From the NCBI RefSeq assembly GCF_900101885.1, contig NZ_FNAN01000008.1, positions 124,001-188,000 of the forward strand: DNA of 64,000 nucleotides, in the 5' to 3' direction. The stretch is from Dyadobacter soli (GTDB taxonomy: Bacteria > Bacteroidota > Bacteroidia > Cytophagales > Spirosomataceae). Positions within the stretch are counted from its first letter, which is position 1. Each line of letters starts with the position of its first letter. Of the stretch, positions 9,904 to 19,776 are shown in pieces. The notes beneath the pieces were generated by a model. That model worked only from the letters and a program-made list of their open reading frames with translations, ran no database searches and had not been told where the DNA came from. A program made the translations under genes and the position numbers.

Positions 9904-12900
9904 CTAAAAACCGAGGTTTACACCGAAAACCCAGCTTCTTGTGACAGGATAGTTACCTACATCGATCCCGAATTGCGTGTCCGCATTACCGCCTACGCCG
10001 GGGTCGAGACCCTGGTATTTGGAGATCGTGAAAATGTTGTTGGCTGAGGCGTAGAATCTCAGTTTCTGCATTTTCAGTTTGGCCAGCAAAACCTTGGGCA
10101 GGTTATAGCCCAATGAAATATTCTGCATTCTTACATAATTGCCGTTTTCCACATAAAATGAATTGGCTTGCGTATTGGTACTGAAATTGGAAGCGCTTTC
10201 AAAAATGGGGATGGTAGCACCGGTGTTCGAAGGCGACCAGGAGTCTTTCACCCTTTCGCTGATGGCTGCGCCGGCAAATGAAGGATAGAAGTCGGTGAAC
10301 CATTTCGAAGCATTGAAAATCTTGTTGCCCACCGAAGTGTACATATAAGTTTCCAGCTCGAAATTCAGGTACGTCAGTTTCAGGTTCAAACCGCCTGTGA
10401 ATTTCGGAACCGGGCTGCCGAGATACTTACGGTCATCGGCATTGATGAGGTTATCACCATTGATATCCTCGTAACGGAAGCGGCCAATGCCTTTACCATC
10501 CTGCGCGGGCGCGCGGTCCACTTCTTCCTGGGTCTGGAACAGGCCCGTCACATTGTAACCATAGAATGCAGAAAGCGAATAACCGAGCTGGTTACGGATC
10601 GGTTGCAGTCCGCGGTAACCAGGGTTGATACCCGACAGGTATTTGTCGCCGCCCAGATCTCCGATTTCGTTTTTGAGGACGCTACCCGTCACGTTCAGTT
10701 CATAGCCGAGTTTGCTGCCGGCTTTGCCTTTGGTAATGACCTGGAAATCGATACCCTTGTTGGTGATCGTTCCCGCATTCACGTACGGGGGCGTCGCGCC
10801 CGAGCCTACCACGGCAGGTATACCTTTCTGGAACAGCAGGTCTTTGGAATCTTTCTGCCACAAATCGAGGATCAGGTCCAGTTTGCCATTGAAGAATGTC
10901 GCGTCAAAACCGATGTTTTTCGTTACACTGGTCTCCCATTTGGCATCGGCATTGCCGAGTTTGCTGCGGTAGTAACCTTCGGCAGCGCTGGTATTGGAGC
11001 CGGTAATGTCGTAGGCCGATGTTCCGATACCCGCCGAGTAAAGGCTGTACTGGTTGTCGGGACGAACGGCGTTGGAGTTACCCATTGTACCGTAACCTCC
11101 GCGGATTTTCAGGTCGCTCAGGAACGTAACACCTTTCATGAAGTTCTCCGAAGTAACCCGCCAGGCCACCGACACCGCCGGGAAGACCCCGTAACGATTC
11201 GCAGCACCGAAGCGTGACGAACCATCGCGGCGCAACACCCCGGAAACGATATACCGGTCATTGAATATGTAGTTCAAACGGCCGAACAGCGAGTAGAAAG
11301 TCACGCCGTTATCGAGCTGGCTGTTGGTCACTTTCGACGACACGTTCGACATGTTCACATAATTAATGTCGTTCGAGAACGGGTTCAGACCGGATGCCTG
11401 CAAATCGCGGCTTTTACCGGTATTCAATGCTTCCTGGCCGATCAGCACGTCCACATTGTGCAGCCCGAATGTCTTGCGATACTGTGCAGTATTGGTCAAT
11501 GTCCACGCAAAACGATAGCCCGAACCTTCGCTGTAACCTACTGCCGAGTTGTTTTCGGAGTTCTCGTACTGCCGGCGTGAATAGCCCCAGTAAGTATAGT
11601 TGTTATACTGCCCCCCGAGGCTCGACCGCAATGTCAGGTTTTGGATCGGATCGAATTCCAGGTAAACATTACCAAAGCCGTTGGCATTGAATGCATTGTT
11701 GTTTTTCAAACCGTCCCGGGTAGCTACCGGGTTTCTCGGGTTGTTGAAACCTTTTGCCGCCGTTCCCGCATAGCCGCCAAACTCGTCGTAAACCGGGATA
11801 ATCGAAGGCATCCGGAATGCGCTGAGAATGTCGTTTTCGTCATTCGCTACGCCCTGGCCGTTATTCAATCCACCAATACCCAGCACCTGGCGGTAAGTAC
11901 CCTGGATGTTTTCCCCGAATCTCAGGTTTTTCAGGATATTAAATTCCGTATTCACCCGGAAAGTGTAGCGTTTGAAACTATTGCTTAACAGAATACCCTG
12001 TTGATCCTGCAAACCCAATCCCACAAAGTAGCGGCCGTTTTCACCGCCGCCCGAGAAGCCCAGTGAATGCCGGGTAACCGGCGCCGTTCTCGTGATCGCG
12101 TCGTACCAGTCGGTACCGGCACGGTTTGCTCTCACCACCTGATAAACCGTTCCTGCCGTAGGATCAACGTTGTATTTTTTGCGTTCTGCCGCCAGATCGA
12201 CATTACCTGTCACCCCATACGTTCCGCCCACCATCAGGTAGTCGGGGATCACGGGCGTTGCGCCAGTGCCGAATTGGGGGTGCGTCCAGTTTTTGTCGCC
12301 CGGTTTCCAGCCCGAATTGCGGAATGCATTCCAGGTCCAGTCGGCAAAATCCGTCGGGTTCATCATTTTCTGGCCGTCGCCAGGGGTCGTAAAACCGACC
12401 AGACCATCGTAGGTAACGCTCAGCTTCCTGTTACGGGTACCTTTCTTGGTTGTATAAACGACCACGCCCGCTGCGGCCCGCGCTCCATAGATAGATGCTG
12501 CGGCAGCATCCTTCAACACGGTGGTCTGGTCGATATCGTCGGGATTGAGGAAGTCCGTGGAACCCACAGGCACCCCGTCCACAATATACAAGGGCTCATT
12601 TGCCTCGAAAGAACCGAATCCGCGCACACGTATCTGGCTGTTGGTACCGGGCTGGCCATTCGTGATCACCGTCACACCCGCCACGCGTCCCTGCAATTGC
12701 TGCTCCACGTTTCCGGATGGAACCGCGGTAAGGTCTTTCGCTTTTACGAGCGCTACCGACCCGGAAGTTTCACGGCGTTTGTCGGTCGTATAACCGGTCA
12801 CCACCACTTCTTCCAATGCCGCTACGTCGTCTTCCATTTTCACATCGAGCACCGATTGGTTTCCCACGGTGATCTCCCTCGTCTTGTAGCCGACAAAGCT

Positions 12901-13137
12901 GATGATAAGCACATCATTGTCTGATCTGACATTCACTGCAAAACGCCCTTCCGCATCTGTATTCGACCCGATCTGCGTACCTTTTATCAGAATGGTAGCT
13001 CCGGGAATTCCTGTGCCAGCGGGATCTGTTACAACGCCAGTCACCCTCCGATCCTGTGCAATAGCTGAGAAAATTGTTAAAAAAAGCAGGAGGAAAGTGA
13101 GGCAATCCCACCGGGGATTCTTGTAGATTATTTTCAT
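9904..13137 (-). CDS. SusC/RagA-family TonB-dependent outer-membrane transporter (unit 2)
   Basis: 1077 aa. The signal peptide ends at SAIAQ (about residue 28). A carboxypeptidase-regulatory-like domain spans about 30-105. The TonB-box-like EEVVVTGY is near 113-120, then the plug with QLQGRVAGV, IRVRGFGS and YGARAAAGVVVYTTKKG, and the barrel ends in Phe (VFGVNLGF). It is the lead gene of a susC-susD-FG-GAP unit. Upstream are a -7 element (13173-13180), the shared leader motif (13144-13155) and a 16-bp palindrome (13335-13350). It is paralogous to the SusC at 778-3966. Confidence 0.97.
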   Translation of the reverse strand: MKIIYKNPRWDCLTFLLLFLTIFSAIAQDRRVTGVVTDPAGTGIPGATILIKGTQIGSNTDAEGRFAVNVRSDNDVLIISFVGYKTREITVGNQSVLDVKMEDDVAALEEVVVTGYTTDKRRETSGSVALVKAKDLTAVPSGNVEQQLQGRVAGVTVITNGQPGTNSQIRVRGFGSFEANEPLYIVDGVPVGSTDFLNPDDIDQTTVLKDAAAASIYGARAAAGVVVYTTKKGTRNRKLSVTYDGLVGFTTPGDGQKMMNPTDFADWTWNAFRNSGWKPGDKNWTHPQFGTGATPVIPDYLMVGGTYGVTGNVDLAAERKKYNVDPTAGTVYQVVRANRAGTDWYDAITRTAPVTRHSLGFSGGGENGRYFVGLGLQDQQGILLSNSFKRYTFRVNTEFNILKNLRFGENIQGTYRQVLGIGGLNNGQGVANDENDILSAFRMPSIIPVYDEFGGYAGTAAKGFNNPRNPVATRDGLKNNNAFNANGFGNVYLEFDPIQNLTLRSSLGGQYNNYTYWGYSRRQYENSENNSAVGYSEGSGYRFAWTLTNTAQYRKTFGLHNVDVLIGQEALNTGKSRDLQASGLNPFSNDINYVNMSNVSSKVTNSQLDNGVTFYSLFGRLNYIFNDRYIVSGVLRRDGSSRFGAANRYGVFPAVSVAWRVTSENFMKGVTFLSDLKIRGGYGTMGNSNAVRPDNQYSLYSAGIGTSAYDITGSNTSAAEGYYRSKLGNADAKWETSVTKNIGFDATFFNGKLDLILDLWQKDSKDLLFQKGIPAVVGSGATPPYVNAGTITNKGIDFQVITKGKAGSKLGYELNVTGSVLKNEIGDLGGDKYLSGINPGYRGLQPIRNQLGYSLSAFYGYNVTGLFQTQEEVDRAPAQDGKGIGRFRYEDINGDNLINADDRKYLGSPVPKFTGGLNLKLTYLNFELETYMYTSVGNKIFNASKWFTDFYPSFAGAAISERVKDSWSPSNTGATIPIFESASNFSTNTQANSFYVENGNYVRMQNISLGYNLPKVLLAKLKMQKLRFYASANNIFTISKYQGLDPGVGGNADTQFGIDVGNYPVTRSWVFGVNLGF

Positions 13138-13172
13138 TTTTTCTAGTTAGGTTAATATTTTATTAGGCATAT

Positions 13173-13180
13173 CAAATTTA
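13173..13180 (-). promoter_or_regulatory. -7 promoter element for SusC unit 2
   Basis: The minus strand reads TAAATTTG, an exact TAnnTTTG match about 36 nt upstream of the ATG. A TTTG is present at 13196-13193 but only 12 nt away, shorter than the usual 17-23, so the -33 assignment is open. Confidence 0.5.
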
Positions 13181-13334
13181 TCACTATTTGAGCAAATAAT
13201 TATACATATAAAGTATATGATTTTATTTTTTGACAGAATAGTACTAAAAATGGATAAAATAGTGTCACTAGAAATCACTATTGGTTACATATTGTCTTTG
13301 ACAGCAAAAATCACCTTAATCGATTAAAGTGCTC

Positions 13335-13350
13335 AATATTGTACAATATT
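13335..13350. promoter_or_regulatory. Perfect 16-bp palindrome, candidate operator
   Basis: AATATTGTACAATATT is its own reverse complement. It lies about 200 bp upstream of SusC unit 2 and contains the TTGTAC core also found upstream of the other two susC genes. It may be a regulator binding site. There is no T-run, so it does not look like a terminator. Confidence 0.4.
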
Positions 13351-13488
13351 ATCCTATATTAATTATTTAACGGTTACAACAATGCAAGAAGCAACCATGC
13401 TTTTACTTGTGTGAATGCATTAACTCACAAAGAAATGAGTTCGCCAGGCAGAAGCTACGGGAATGACTATACGCAATGAGAACCGAAG

Positions 13489-14631
13489 TCACTCGTCGCG
13501 TTTCCAGTCGGCGGGGAGAAGGCTGGAAAAACGGTCGTTGCCGAGGTCGCCGGCGATTTCAAAACCCATCGGCATCACTACCCAGCCTTGCGGCGTCGTG
13601 ACCATGTAGCCTTGCGGAAATGTGATCTGGGTGTAAGCGTAGGGCATATCGGCATACGGCGACCGGCCGTGCCTGTTCATATTGAATACTTCCAGCTGTG
13701 TAAGCGAAACCACCAGCCGCTCGGTAGGCAACTCGCCGGGGCGCACCAGGCGCATTCCACGTACAGGCTCTATCCGGTTGTGCACGTGATTAGCAATCGT
13801 ATTGTACCCATTCACGCTCCTCACCGATTTGAAAATGCGGAGCGAATCGGGAATCACCTGGAAAACTTTGAAGCCCTGTTCCTGCAAGCTGTCGGCTACC
13901 ATGCTTGTCAGCAAATGTTTGAGCGAGCCTTTGTAGGCTTCCTTTTGGTTAGCCCGCCACAGTTTGCGTTGCGCATCGTCTTTAGGTACGAGCAGCTCGA
14001 ACCGCGTGGCGCCGCCATAGTAGACCTTTCCATTGAAATAATCGAAGTCGTCCAGGTCCTGGTGAATGCGGTAGCCCAATGCATAGTTTTCGATGATCAG
14101 CGGCTTGACAGTTTGTGCCCCAAGGTGCCCGTCGTCGTCTTCCGAAATCCGCAGTGCTTCCGGGTTCAGCACTTTGCACAACTTGCTGAATTTACCTTTT
14201 CCAAGCAGCTCACGGATAATGATTTTCAAATGCTTTTCCCGCTTTTTGTTCTTTTTCGCTACAATAGTCACACCTTTTAGCTCCTGGCCTTCCCGCAGTT
14301 TGAAAACTACGGTTTTCGTGCCCGGCTGCTCGAAACGGAGCGTTTGCTTCACCGTTTCATAGCCGAGGAACGACACCACCAGTTCAAGGTTCCCGACTGC
14401 CAGATTGGGCAAACGATAGTTACCGTTTTCGTCGGAATTCGTTCCTATGGTTGAATTATTGATAAAAACATTGGCAAAAGGCAGCGGTTTACCGGTTTTC
14501 TCATCGGTAACCTTGCCGGTAAGCGTCACAGTCCCTGCCTGCTGCGCGTACGTGCGTGTACACACGAGGGTAATCATGACCAATATCAGCAAGTAACGGG
14601 TAAGGGATATGCAATTCAGGACCGGGCGCAT
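13489..14631 (-). CDS. Exported protein with carboxypeptidase-regulatory-like N-terminal domain
   Basis: 380 aa. The signal peptide ends near TYAQQ (residue 31). Residues 35-115 form a carboxypeptidase-regulatory-like beta-sandwich (LTGKVTDEKTGKPLPFANVFI, then GTNSDENGNYRLP), the domain also found at the N terminus of SusC proteins. Here no plug or barrel follows. The rest is a mixed region of no recognised domain, with a Lys/Arg-rich stretch KKNKKREKH near 130. It probably sits in the periplasm or at the outer membrane. It lies 102 bp after the small lipoprotein gene and has its own -7 element, so it may be independently transcribed. Function unknown. Confidence 0.8.
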   Translation of the reverse strand: MRPVLNCISLTRYLLILVMITLVCTRTYAQQAGTVTLTGKVTDEKTGKPLPFANVFINNSTIGTNSDENGNYRLPNLAVGNLELVVSFLGYETVKQTLRFEQPGTKTVVFKLREGQELKGVTIVAKKNKKREKHLKIIIRELLGKGKFSKLCKVLNPEALRISEDDDGHLGAQTVKPLIIENYALGYRIHQDLDDFDYFNGKVYYGGATRFELLVPKDDAQRKLWRANQKEAYKGSLKHLLTSMVADSLQEQGFKVFQVIPDSLRIFKSVRSVNGYNTIANHVHNRIEPVRGMRLVRPGELPTERLVVSLTQLEVFNMNRHGRSPYADMPYAYTQITFPQGYMVTTPQGWVVMPMGFEIAGDLGNDRFSSLLPADWKRDE

Positions 14632-14654
14632 CGAATGTTCAAAGCTTTAAACCT

Positions 14655-14662
14655 CAAAGATA
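14655..14662 (-). promoter_or_regulatory. -7 promoter element for the 13489-14631 gene
   Basis: The minus strand reads TATCTTTG, an exact TAnnTTTG match 24 nt upstream of the ATG at 14631, giving a leader of roughly 20 nt. No convincing -33 box was found. Confidence 0.45.
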
Positions 14663-14733
14663 AATCAGGAGTTTGTAAACTTTGAACTGGTACCCGAAAT
14701 ACCCGGTGTACGTTGCATATCCCTTGTACTTCC

Positions 14734-15210
14734 CTACGGCTTCGTTTTCAATGTAGCGGTCTTTTGCGACGAGGCGAATGCATTTTCAGCAATCACTTCC
14801 GCAAAAATCGTAACCGTCTCATTCTTGCCTTTGGGCGCCGTAACCGGCACTTTCATGACATAGTTGCGAAGCTCGGCGTCGTATTTCTGAACGCCCGCGG
14901 GCACGGTAGCCAGCAGCGTCTGCGTGCCGGTTGCTGTGGGTGCCGAGTACACCTTAAACTCTTTCACAGCCACTTCCGAGGTATATTCGATATTCACATT
15001 CACAGTACTGAGTGAATCGACAGTCGTGGTGGTTTGCAGTACTCCTGCCGCATTGTAAACCTTCGCATCGCCCAGCCACACCACGGCTATCTGCGCCACT
15101 TTGCCATCGCTGACGAGCAGCTCTTCAAACAAATCGGGCTCTTCGTAGCAACTAGTGAGCAGCAGCGGGGCCGCCAGGCAGGCAATGATATATTTCAGGA
15201 TCAGTTTCAT
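14734..15210 (-). CDS. Small surface lipoprotein encoded after a SusC/SusD pair
   Basis: 158 aa. A lipobox (LLTSC, Cys21) follows a hydrophobic signal. The mature part is rich in Thr, Val and Ser and predicted beta. I do not recognise the family. It starts 22 bp after the SusD stop, so it is the third gene of the SusC-SusD-lipoprotein transcript. The position matches that of surface glycan- or ligand-binding lipoproteins in other Sus-like loci. This role is inferred from position only. Confidence 0.8.
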   Translation of the reverse strand: MKLILKYIIACLAAPLLLTSCYEEPDLFEELLVSDGKVAQIAVVWLGDAKVYNAAGVLQTTTTVDSLSTVNVNIEYTSEVAVKEFKVYSAPTATGTQTLLATVPAGVQKYDAELRNYVMKVPVTAPKGKNETVTIFAEVIAENAFASSQKTATLKTKP

Positions 15211-15232
15211 ATTGTTTCAGTTAATGGAATGC

Positions 15233-16651
15233 CTATTTAGTGATCAGCCACATTTTTACTTCCGGGTCTTTCTGGTTGGCCAGCACGGTTTTGGAATTGC
15301 GTGTAATCTCCGTATCGGGATATTTCATGCGCTGAATGCGCTGGCCCTGCAAATCGGGGTTCACGTTTGCAGGCATCGGGAAGTCGAAGTAATCGTATTT
15401 GCGGATGTCCGTCCAGACATCGCCGATCAGCAGCATCGATTTAAACTTCTCGGTCACAATCTGCTTTGCCGTCAGTTTGGCAGCGCCTACGTTTACCTTC
15501 GGATCTTTCAAAAACTGATCGATATCCGATTGCTCCACGCCCACCTTCTTCATATTGGCCGCGATCATTTCCTGATAGGCCGCATACCCGGCCGCCGACG
15601 TACCCGCATTACCCTGCTGGGCCAACCGGGCTTCCGCCTCGATGCCTTTCAGTTCCGAGTAGGTCATCATCACCAGCGGAGAATTAATGGTCGAATGCCA
15701 GGCCTTGCTATTCAGGTCGACCGTGGAACCGCTGCCTGAGCCCGGAATAACTCCCGAGTATACCGTTTGATTGTTCTTCAACCCGATCACTTTCGTCAAA
15801 CGCGGGTCGGTAATGCCCTGCGTGGTGCCATTGAAAAGATCCACGACCGTATTGGTGAATGTGACTGAAAGGTTGCCGGTCGTATTCGGGATTGCCACTT
15901 TGCTGTACCACGGGCTCAGGTTTTTGGAATTGTATTGCAATTGAAAATCATCCTCATTACCCTTCATTCCTTTATCTAATGCCGCCAACACGGTTTGCGC
16001 GGCTTGCTGGGGATTGCGTACCGAGCCATGCCAGGCGTAGCGGGCGCGCAGCGAATGCGCCAGCCGGGTCCATTTGGCGAGATCGCCCTGGTAGATGAGA
16101 TCGTCCTGGCCGGGCTTGGTACCTGTGTTGCCGCCGAGCTCGGTCACGGCCTCATCCAGCAGCTTGTTAATAGTTGTATAAATCTGCTCCTGCGTGTCGT
16201 ACGCGGGCGAGAAGTTCTTTTTGTCAGCCTCGCTGTACGGCACGTTCTCCCAACTGACGGTTGCGATGCCGAGGTTGTAGGCCGTCAGCACTTTGGCAAT
16301 CCCCACATACGCGGGTGAGCCTTCCTCCTGCCCTTTTTTGATAATCTCATTGAGCTGCGGCAATGCATAAAGATAGAGGTTCGACCAGCCTAATGTGTTG
16401 TCCGTCTCGGCATAGGTATCGATACCGTTGGCACCCAGTGCGCTCCCGAGCTGCTGCGCGTACTGGCAAGCCACAAATGCCTGCTGGAAACTCGCCTCGC
16501 CGGTGTAGAATTGCGCAGTCGGCAGGAGCTCCTGCATGGTAGCGTCGCCTTTGAGAGTTTCATCGGTGTTGACATCCAGGAACTTGTCGCAGGCCGTCAG
16601 CAGCAAGCCCAGCAACGGCAGTATTTTGAATATGTATCTGAAATTTTTCAT
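15233..16651 (-). CDS. SusD-family lipoprotein, SusD_2-like class (unit 3)
   Basis: 472 aa, shorter than the other two SusD proteins here. The lipobox is LLTAC (Cys21), followed by DKFLDVNTDE, a typical start of the SusD-like_2 group. Other marks are SWENVPYSEA and LAHSLRARYAW, and the C-terminal IRKYDYFDFP...QRMKYPDTE block. It is the partner of SusC unit 3, with only 5 bp between the genes. It differs in class from the unit 1 and 2 SusD proteins, so it probably handles a different kind of ligand; proteins of this class are often found outside polysaccharide loci. Confidence 0.92.
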   Translation of the reverse strand: MKNFRYIFKILPLLGLLLTACDKFLDVNTDETLKGDATMQELLPTAQFYTGEASFQQAFVACQYAQQLGSALGANGIDTYAETDNTLGWSNLYLYALPQLNEIIKKGQEEGSPAYVGIAKVLTAYNLGIATVSWENVPYSEADKKNFSPAYDTQEQIYTTINKLLDEAVTELGGNTGTKPGQDDLIYQGDLAKWTRLAHSLRARYAWHGSVRNPQQAAQTVLAALDKGMKGNEDDFQLQYNSKNLSPWYSKVAIPNTTGNLSVTFTNTVVDLFNGTTQGITDPRLTKVIGLKNNQTVYSGVIPGSGSGSTVDLNSKAWHSTINSPLVMMTYSELKGIEAEARLAQQGNAGTSAAGYAAYQEMIAANMKKVGVEQSDIDQFLKDPKVNVGAAKLTAKQIVTEKFKSMLLIGDVWTDIRKYDYFDFPMPANVNPDLQGQRIQRMKYPDTEITRNSKTVLANQKDPEVKMWLITK

Positions 16652-16656
16652 GTTTT

Positions 16657-19600
16657 CTAGAAATTGACATTAACCCCCAACTGGAAACTGCGCGTAGCCG
16701 GATTGTTCCGTCCTACAAAACCGATGATATTGGTCCCGGAGCCGAATGTGAGCGCTTCCGGATCGTACCCGCGGAAAGGCGTATTCAGAAACAGGTTGGT
16801 ACCCGTAAAGTTGAACCGAACACCGCCCTTGAACACCGATTTGGCCAATGCCGCTTTCGGAATAGCGTACGAAAGGCCCACCGTCCGAAGCCGGAACCAG
16901 GAGCCGTCCTGGATATTGAACTGGGCTGAATTGCCCATGTACCGCGCCGTCGACGGGTTGTAGAATGCATCATCCAGCACCACCGACTTGGTATTGGGCA
17001 CATAGGTCACCGAGTTATCGGCGCCTTTTTGCTCTACTACCCCCTTGAATACCACCCGCTCGTAGCGCCTCTCGGTAATCGCGATCGACCCCGCACGAAA
17101 TGCATTTCGTTCACCGAGATCGACCACGTCGCCGCCCTGCCGCCATTCGAGCAGAAAGGAAAGGCCTATTCCCCGGTAGTTGAATGAGTTGGTAAGGCCG
17201 GCGGTCCAGTCGGGCAATGCATTGCCCCAGGGCACGGTTACCTGGCTGGTGAGCGGGAAGCCATTCGACTGAATGAGCAACTGGCCGTCCGGCGCGCGCA
17301 GGTAGTCGAGTCCCCAGAGCTCGCCGAGTTTGCTGCCTTCCCGCACTTTCAGCACACCGCGGCTGCCATTATCGAAATAGGAAATTTCTTCGAGCTCATC
17401 CGGCATTTCGATTACCTTACCCGACATTTTTGTGAAATTCAATGACATATCCCATGTAAAGCGGGCCGTCGCCACCGGCTTGAAAGTCGCCAGCAATTCG
17501 ACGCCCTTGTTACGGATCAAACCGATATTGGTATAATAAAATGAATATCCCGACACATTCGAAACCGGCGCACGGACGATCTGGTCCTTGCTGTCCATTG
17601 TGAAATAAGTCGCATCGAGCATCAGCCTGTTCCTGAAAAACCGCAGTTCGGTACCGAATTCAATGGAAGTGGTACGCTCGGGCCGGAGGTTGTCCGCAGC
17701 GGTGGTGGATCGGCGAATGTAGCCCGGCACCGTATTTCCGAACGGAAAGTTGTCGGCGAGCTCGTAATACACGCCTATCACGTACGGGTCTGTACCCTTG
17801 CCCACCTGCGCCCACGAGGCGCGAAGCTTTCCGTAGCTGAGGATATTGTTTTTTGGGAGATTTTCGGTAAAAATGTAACCGGCGCTGAATGAGGGGTAAA
17901 AGAACGAGTTATTGGCCGTCGGCAGCGTGGAAACAATATCGTTCCGGCCGGTCGCATTCAGGTAAAGCACGTCCTTGTAACTCAGCTTGGCATCCGCGAA
18001 AAAGCTCACGATCCGGTATTCGAGCGGTGAGTAGAAGCGCTTTTGCTGGTTCCGGTAGCTGGCGATCTCGTCGGTGAACGGCGCTTTCCAGCCTTCTCCG
18101 CGTTCATAGTAGCTATCCGGCCGCTTGCTGCCCACCACCGAATTGCCGACCATCAGCGAGCCGTTCCAGTTTTCGTTGAGCTGCTTCGTGGCCGTTACAT
18201 ATAAGTTGGAGTTGATTTCGCGGTAGTTGATATTTTCTTCGATTAAAAAGCCCTTCACCGCCGTACCCACATCGAAAGTACTGTCAACCTGCCGCTTCCG
18301 ATGCTCGTTGAATGCATCCATGGTGACCTGGTACTTGGCCGAGAGCCAGTCGGTAATGTTGTAATTCAATGTTATGTCGGCGATGTAGCGGTTCACGGCA
18401 TCGACGCGCGGACTCTTTTTGACGAGGTAAACCGGGTTATCCGTAAAGCCCGGCAGCAGGTTTTTGTAAGATCCGTCGGCATTCAGGTAATCGTTTACGT
18501 CGTAGGTATTCGGCCAGTAGGACAATGCGCTGAATATCGATTTATCACCGGCAGGCGGGCGTTTCCCATCGGAGCGGATGTAGTTGAATGAGCCTGACGC
18601 CGAGAAGCGTTTGGTGAAATTATAGGTACCGGCAATTTTCGCGGAAGTTCTTTCGAAATGCGTAGCCGGTACAATGCCCTGCTGGTAATTGTGCGCCGCG
18701 GAGACGTAAATGTTGCCCTTCTCGCTTCCCTTGGTCAATGTAATGCTGTTGTTGGTACGGAAGCCTGTCTGATAAAATCCCCGGAAATTATCGTAAATGC
18801 GGTCGGTGGTGTTACCGATGACCGACGGCCCGAACGACTGGTAGGGCGTCCGCTGGCGCACTTCCGTAGGCGAAATAAACTCCCCGAAACGCCCTTGCAG
18901 GAAGCGTGTTTGAATGTTGGGTGACTTGCCGAGTACGTCCACCCCGCCCGACAGCGATACCGAAACATTCAGCTTACCCGATTTTCCACGCTTGGTGGTG
19001 ATGATAATGGCGCCATTGGAAGCGCGCAGCCCGTAAAGTGCCGTCGCCGCCGGACCTTTGAGTACCGAAATACTTTCGACATCGTCGGGGTTAATATCCG
19101 CAGCGCGGTTGGTGTTGGCAAATTGCTCGGCCGCGCCTGGTGAAGCGGAGCCTGCGCTCGGCAGCGGGCTCCCCGCCGTGGTGGCATTACTGATGATAAT
19201 GCCGTCGATCACAAAGAGCGGCTGGTTGTCGGCGCTTCCGCTGAGCGAGGTAATGCCCCGGAGGATGATATTCACCCCCGCACCCGGCGCGCCGCCCGAG
19301 CCCGTGATCACCGCACCGGCAATCTTGCCCTGCAATGCGGCAACCATATTCGGATTACCCGATTCTTTGATTTCATCGGCCCGAACCGACTGCACCGAAT
19401 AGCCGATCGCCCGCTTTTCCTGCGTCTGCCCGAGAGCGGTCACTACCACCTCGTCGAGCATGGATACATCCGCTTCCATTCGCACATTTACATTCGCCCG
19501 TTGGCTGCCCAATGCAACCTCCTGCTTTTTGAAACCGATAAAACTGAATACTAATACGGCTCCCTGCCCAGCCTGTAAGGAGTATTCTCCCTTTTCGTTG

Positions 19601-19776
19601 GTGGAAGTCCCCTGCGAAGTTCCTTTGACGCTCACGCTGACACCGGGTATCTCTACCCCGCCCTTGTCCGTGACTCTCCCGGTCACCGACGCGTTTTGTG
19701 CCTGCACCAAATTACAGCATAATGCGATCAGCAGGCACAGCAACTTCAAGTTGTTGTGAAGTAGTTTTTCCATCAT
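16657..19776 (-). CDS. SusC/RagA-family TonB-dependent outer-membrane transporter (unit 3)
   Basis: 1039 aa. The signal peptide ends near LVQAQ (residue 27). The regulatory-like domain is at about 29-105. The TonB-box-like DEVVVTALG is followed by a plug containing LQGKIAGA, ILRGITSL and YGLRASNGAIIITTKRGK, and the barrel ends QLGVNVNF. The plug has an extra Ser/Gly/Pro-rich insert (about 195-215). The first of two ATGs is at 19776. It is the lead gene of the SusC-SusD-lipoprotein unit and lies divergent from blaI. The leader motif is at 19780-19790 and a TTGTAC element at 19906-19911. It is distant in sequence from units 1 and 2. Confidence 0.96.
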   Translation of the reverse strand: MMEKLLHNNLKLLCLLIALCCNLVQAQNASVTGRVTDKGGVEIPGVSVSVKGTSQGTSTNEKGEYSLQAGQGAVLVFSFIGFKKQEVALGSQRANVNVRMEADVSMLDEVVVTALGQTQEKRAIGYSVQSVRADEIKESGNPNMVAALQGKIAGAVITGSGGAPGAGVNIILRGITSLSGSADNQPLFVIDGIIISNATTAGSPLPSAGSASPGAAEQFANTNRAADINPDDVESISVLKGPAATALYGLRASNGAIIITTKRGKSGKLNVSVSLSGGVDVLGKSPNIQTRFLQGRFGEFISPTEVRQRTPYQSFGPSVIGNTTDRIYDNFRGFYQTGFRTNNSITLTKGSEKGNIYVSAAHNYQQGIVPATHFERTSAKIAGTYNFTKRFSASGSFNYIRSDGKRPPAGDKSIFSALSYWPNTYDVNDYLNADGSYKNLLPGFTDNPVYLVKKSPRVDAVNRYIADITLNYNITDWLSAKYQVTMDAFNEHRKRQVDSTFDVGTAVKGFLIEENINYREINSNLYVTATKQLNENWNGSLMVGNSVVGSKRPDSYYERGEGWKAPFTDEIASYRNQQKRFYSPLEYRIVSFFADAKLSYKDVLYLNATGRNDIVSTLPTANNSFFYPSFSAGYIFTENLPKNNILSYGKLRASWAQVGKGTDPYVIGVYYELADNFPFGNTVPGYIRRSTTAADNLRPERTTSIEFGTELRFFRNRLMLDATYFTMDSKDQIVRAPVSNVSGYSFYYTNIGLIRNKGVELLATFKPVATARFTWDMSLNFTKMSGKVIEMPDELEEISYFDNGSRGVLKVREGSKLGELWGLDYLRAPDGQLLIQSNGFPLTSQVTVPWGNALPDWTAGLTNSFNYRGIGLSFLLEWRQGGDVVDLGERNAFRAGSIAITERRYERVVFKGVVEQKGADNSVTYVPNTKSVVLDDAFYNPSTARYMGNSAQFNIQDGSWFRLRTVGLSYAIPKAALAKSVFKGGVRFNFTGTNLFLNTPFRGYDPEALTFGSGTNIIGFVGRNNPATRSFQLGVNVNF

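Larger units (their letters stand above)
13138..13488. other. AT-rich intergenic region upstream of SusC unit 2
   Basis: 351 bp without a gene. It contains the leader motif (13144-13155), a -7 element (13173-13180) and a perfect 16-bp palindrome (13335-13350). No clear terminator for the gene ending at 13489 was found. Confidence 0.65.

Noticed and set aside
1..19776. Canonical polysaccharide utilisation locus
   Set aside because: SusC/SusD pairs are present, but no carbohydrate-active enzyme, sulfatase, hybrid two-component system or ECF/anti-sigma pair is linked to them, so a glycan substrate cannot be claimed.
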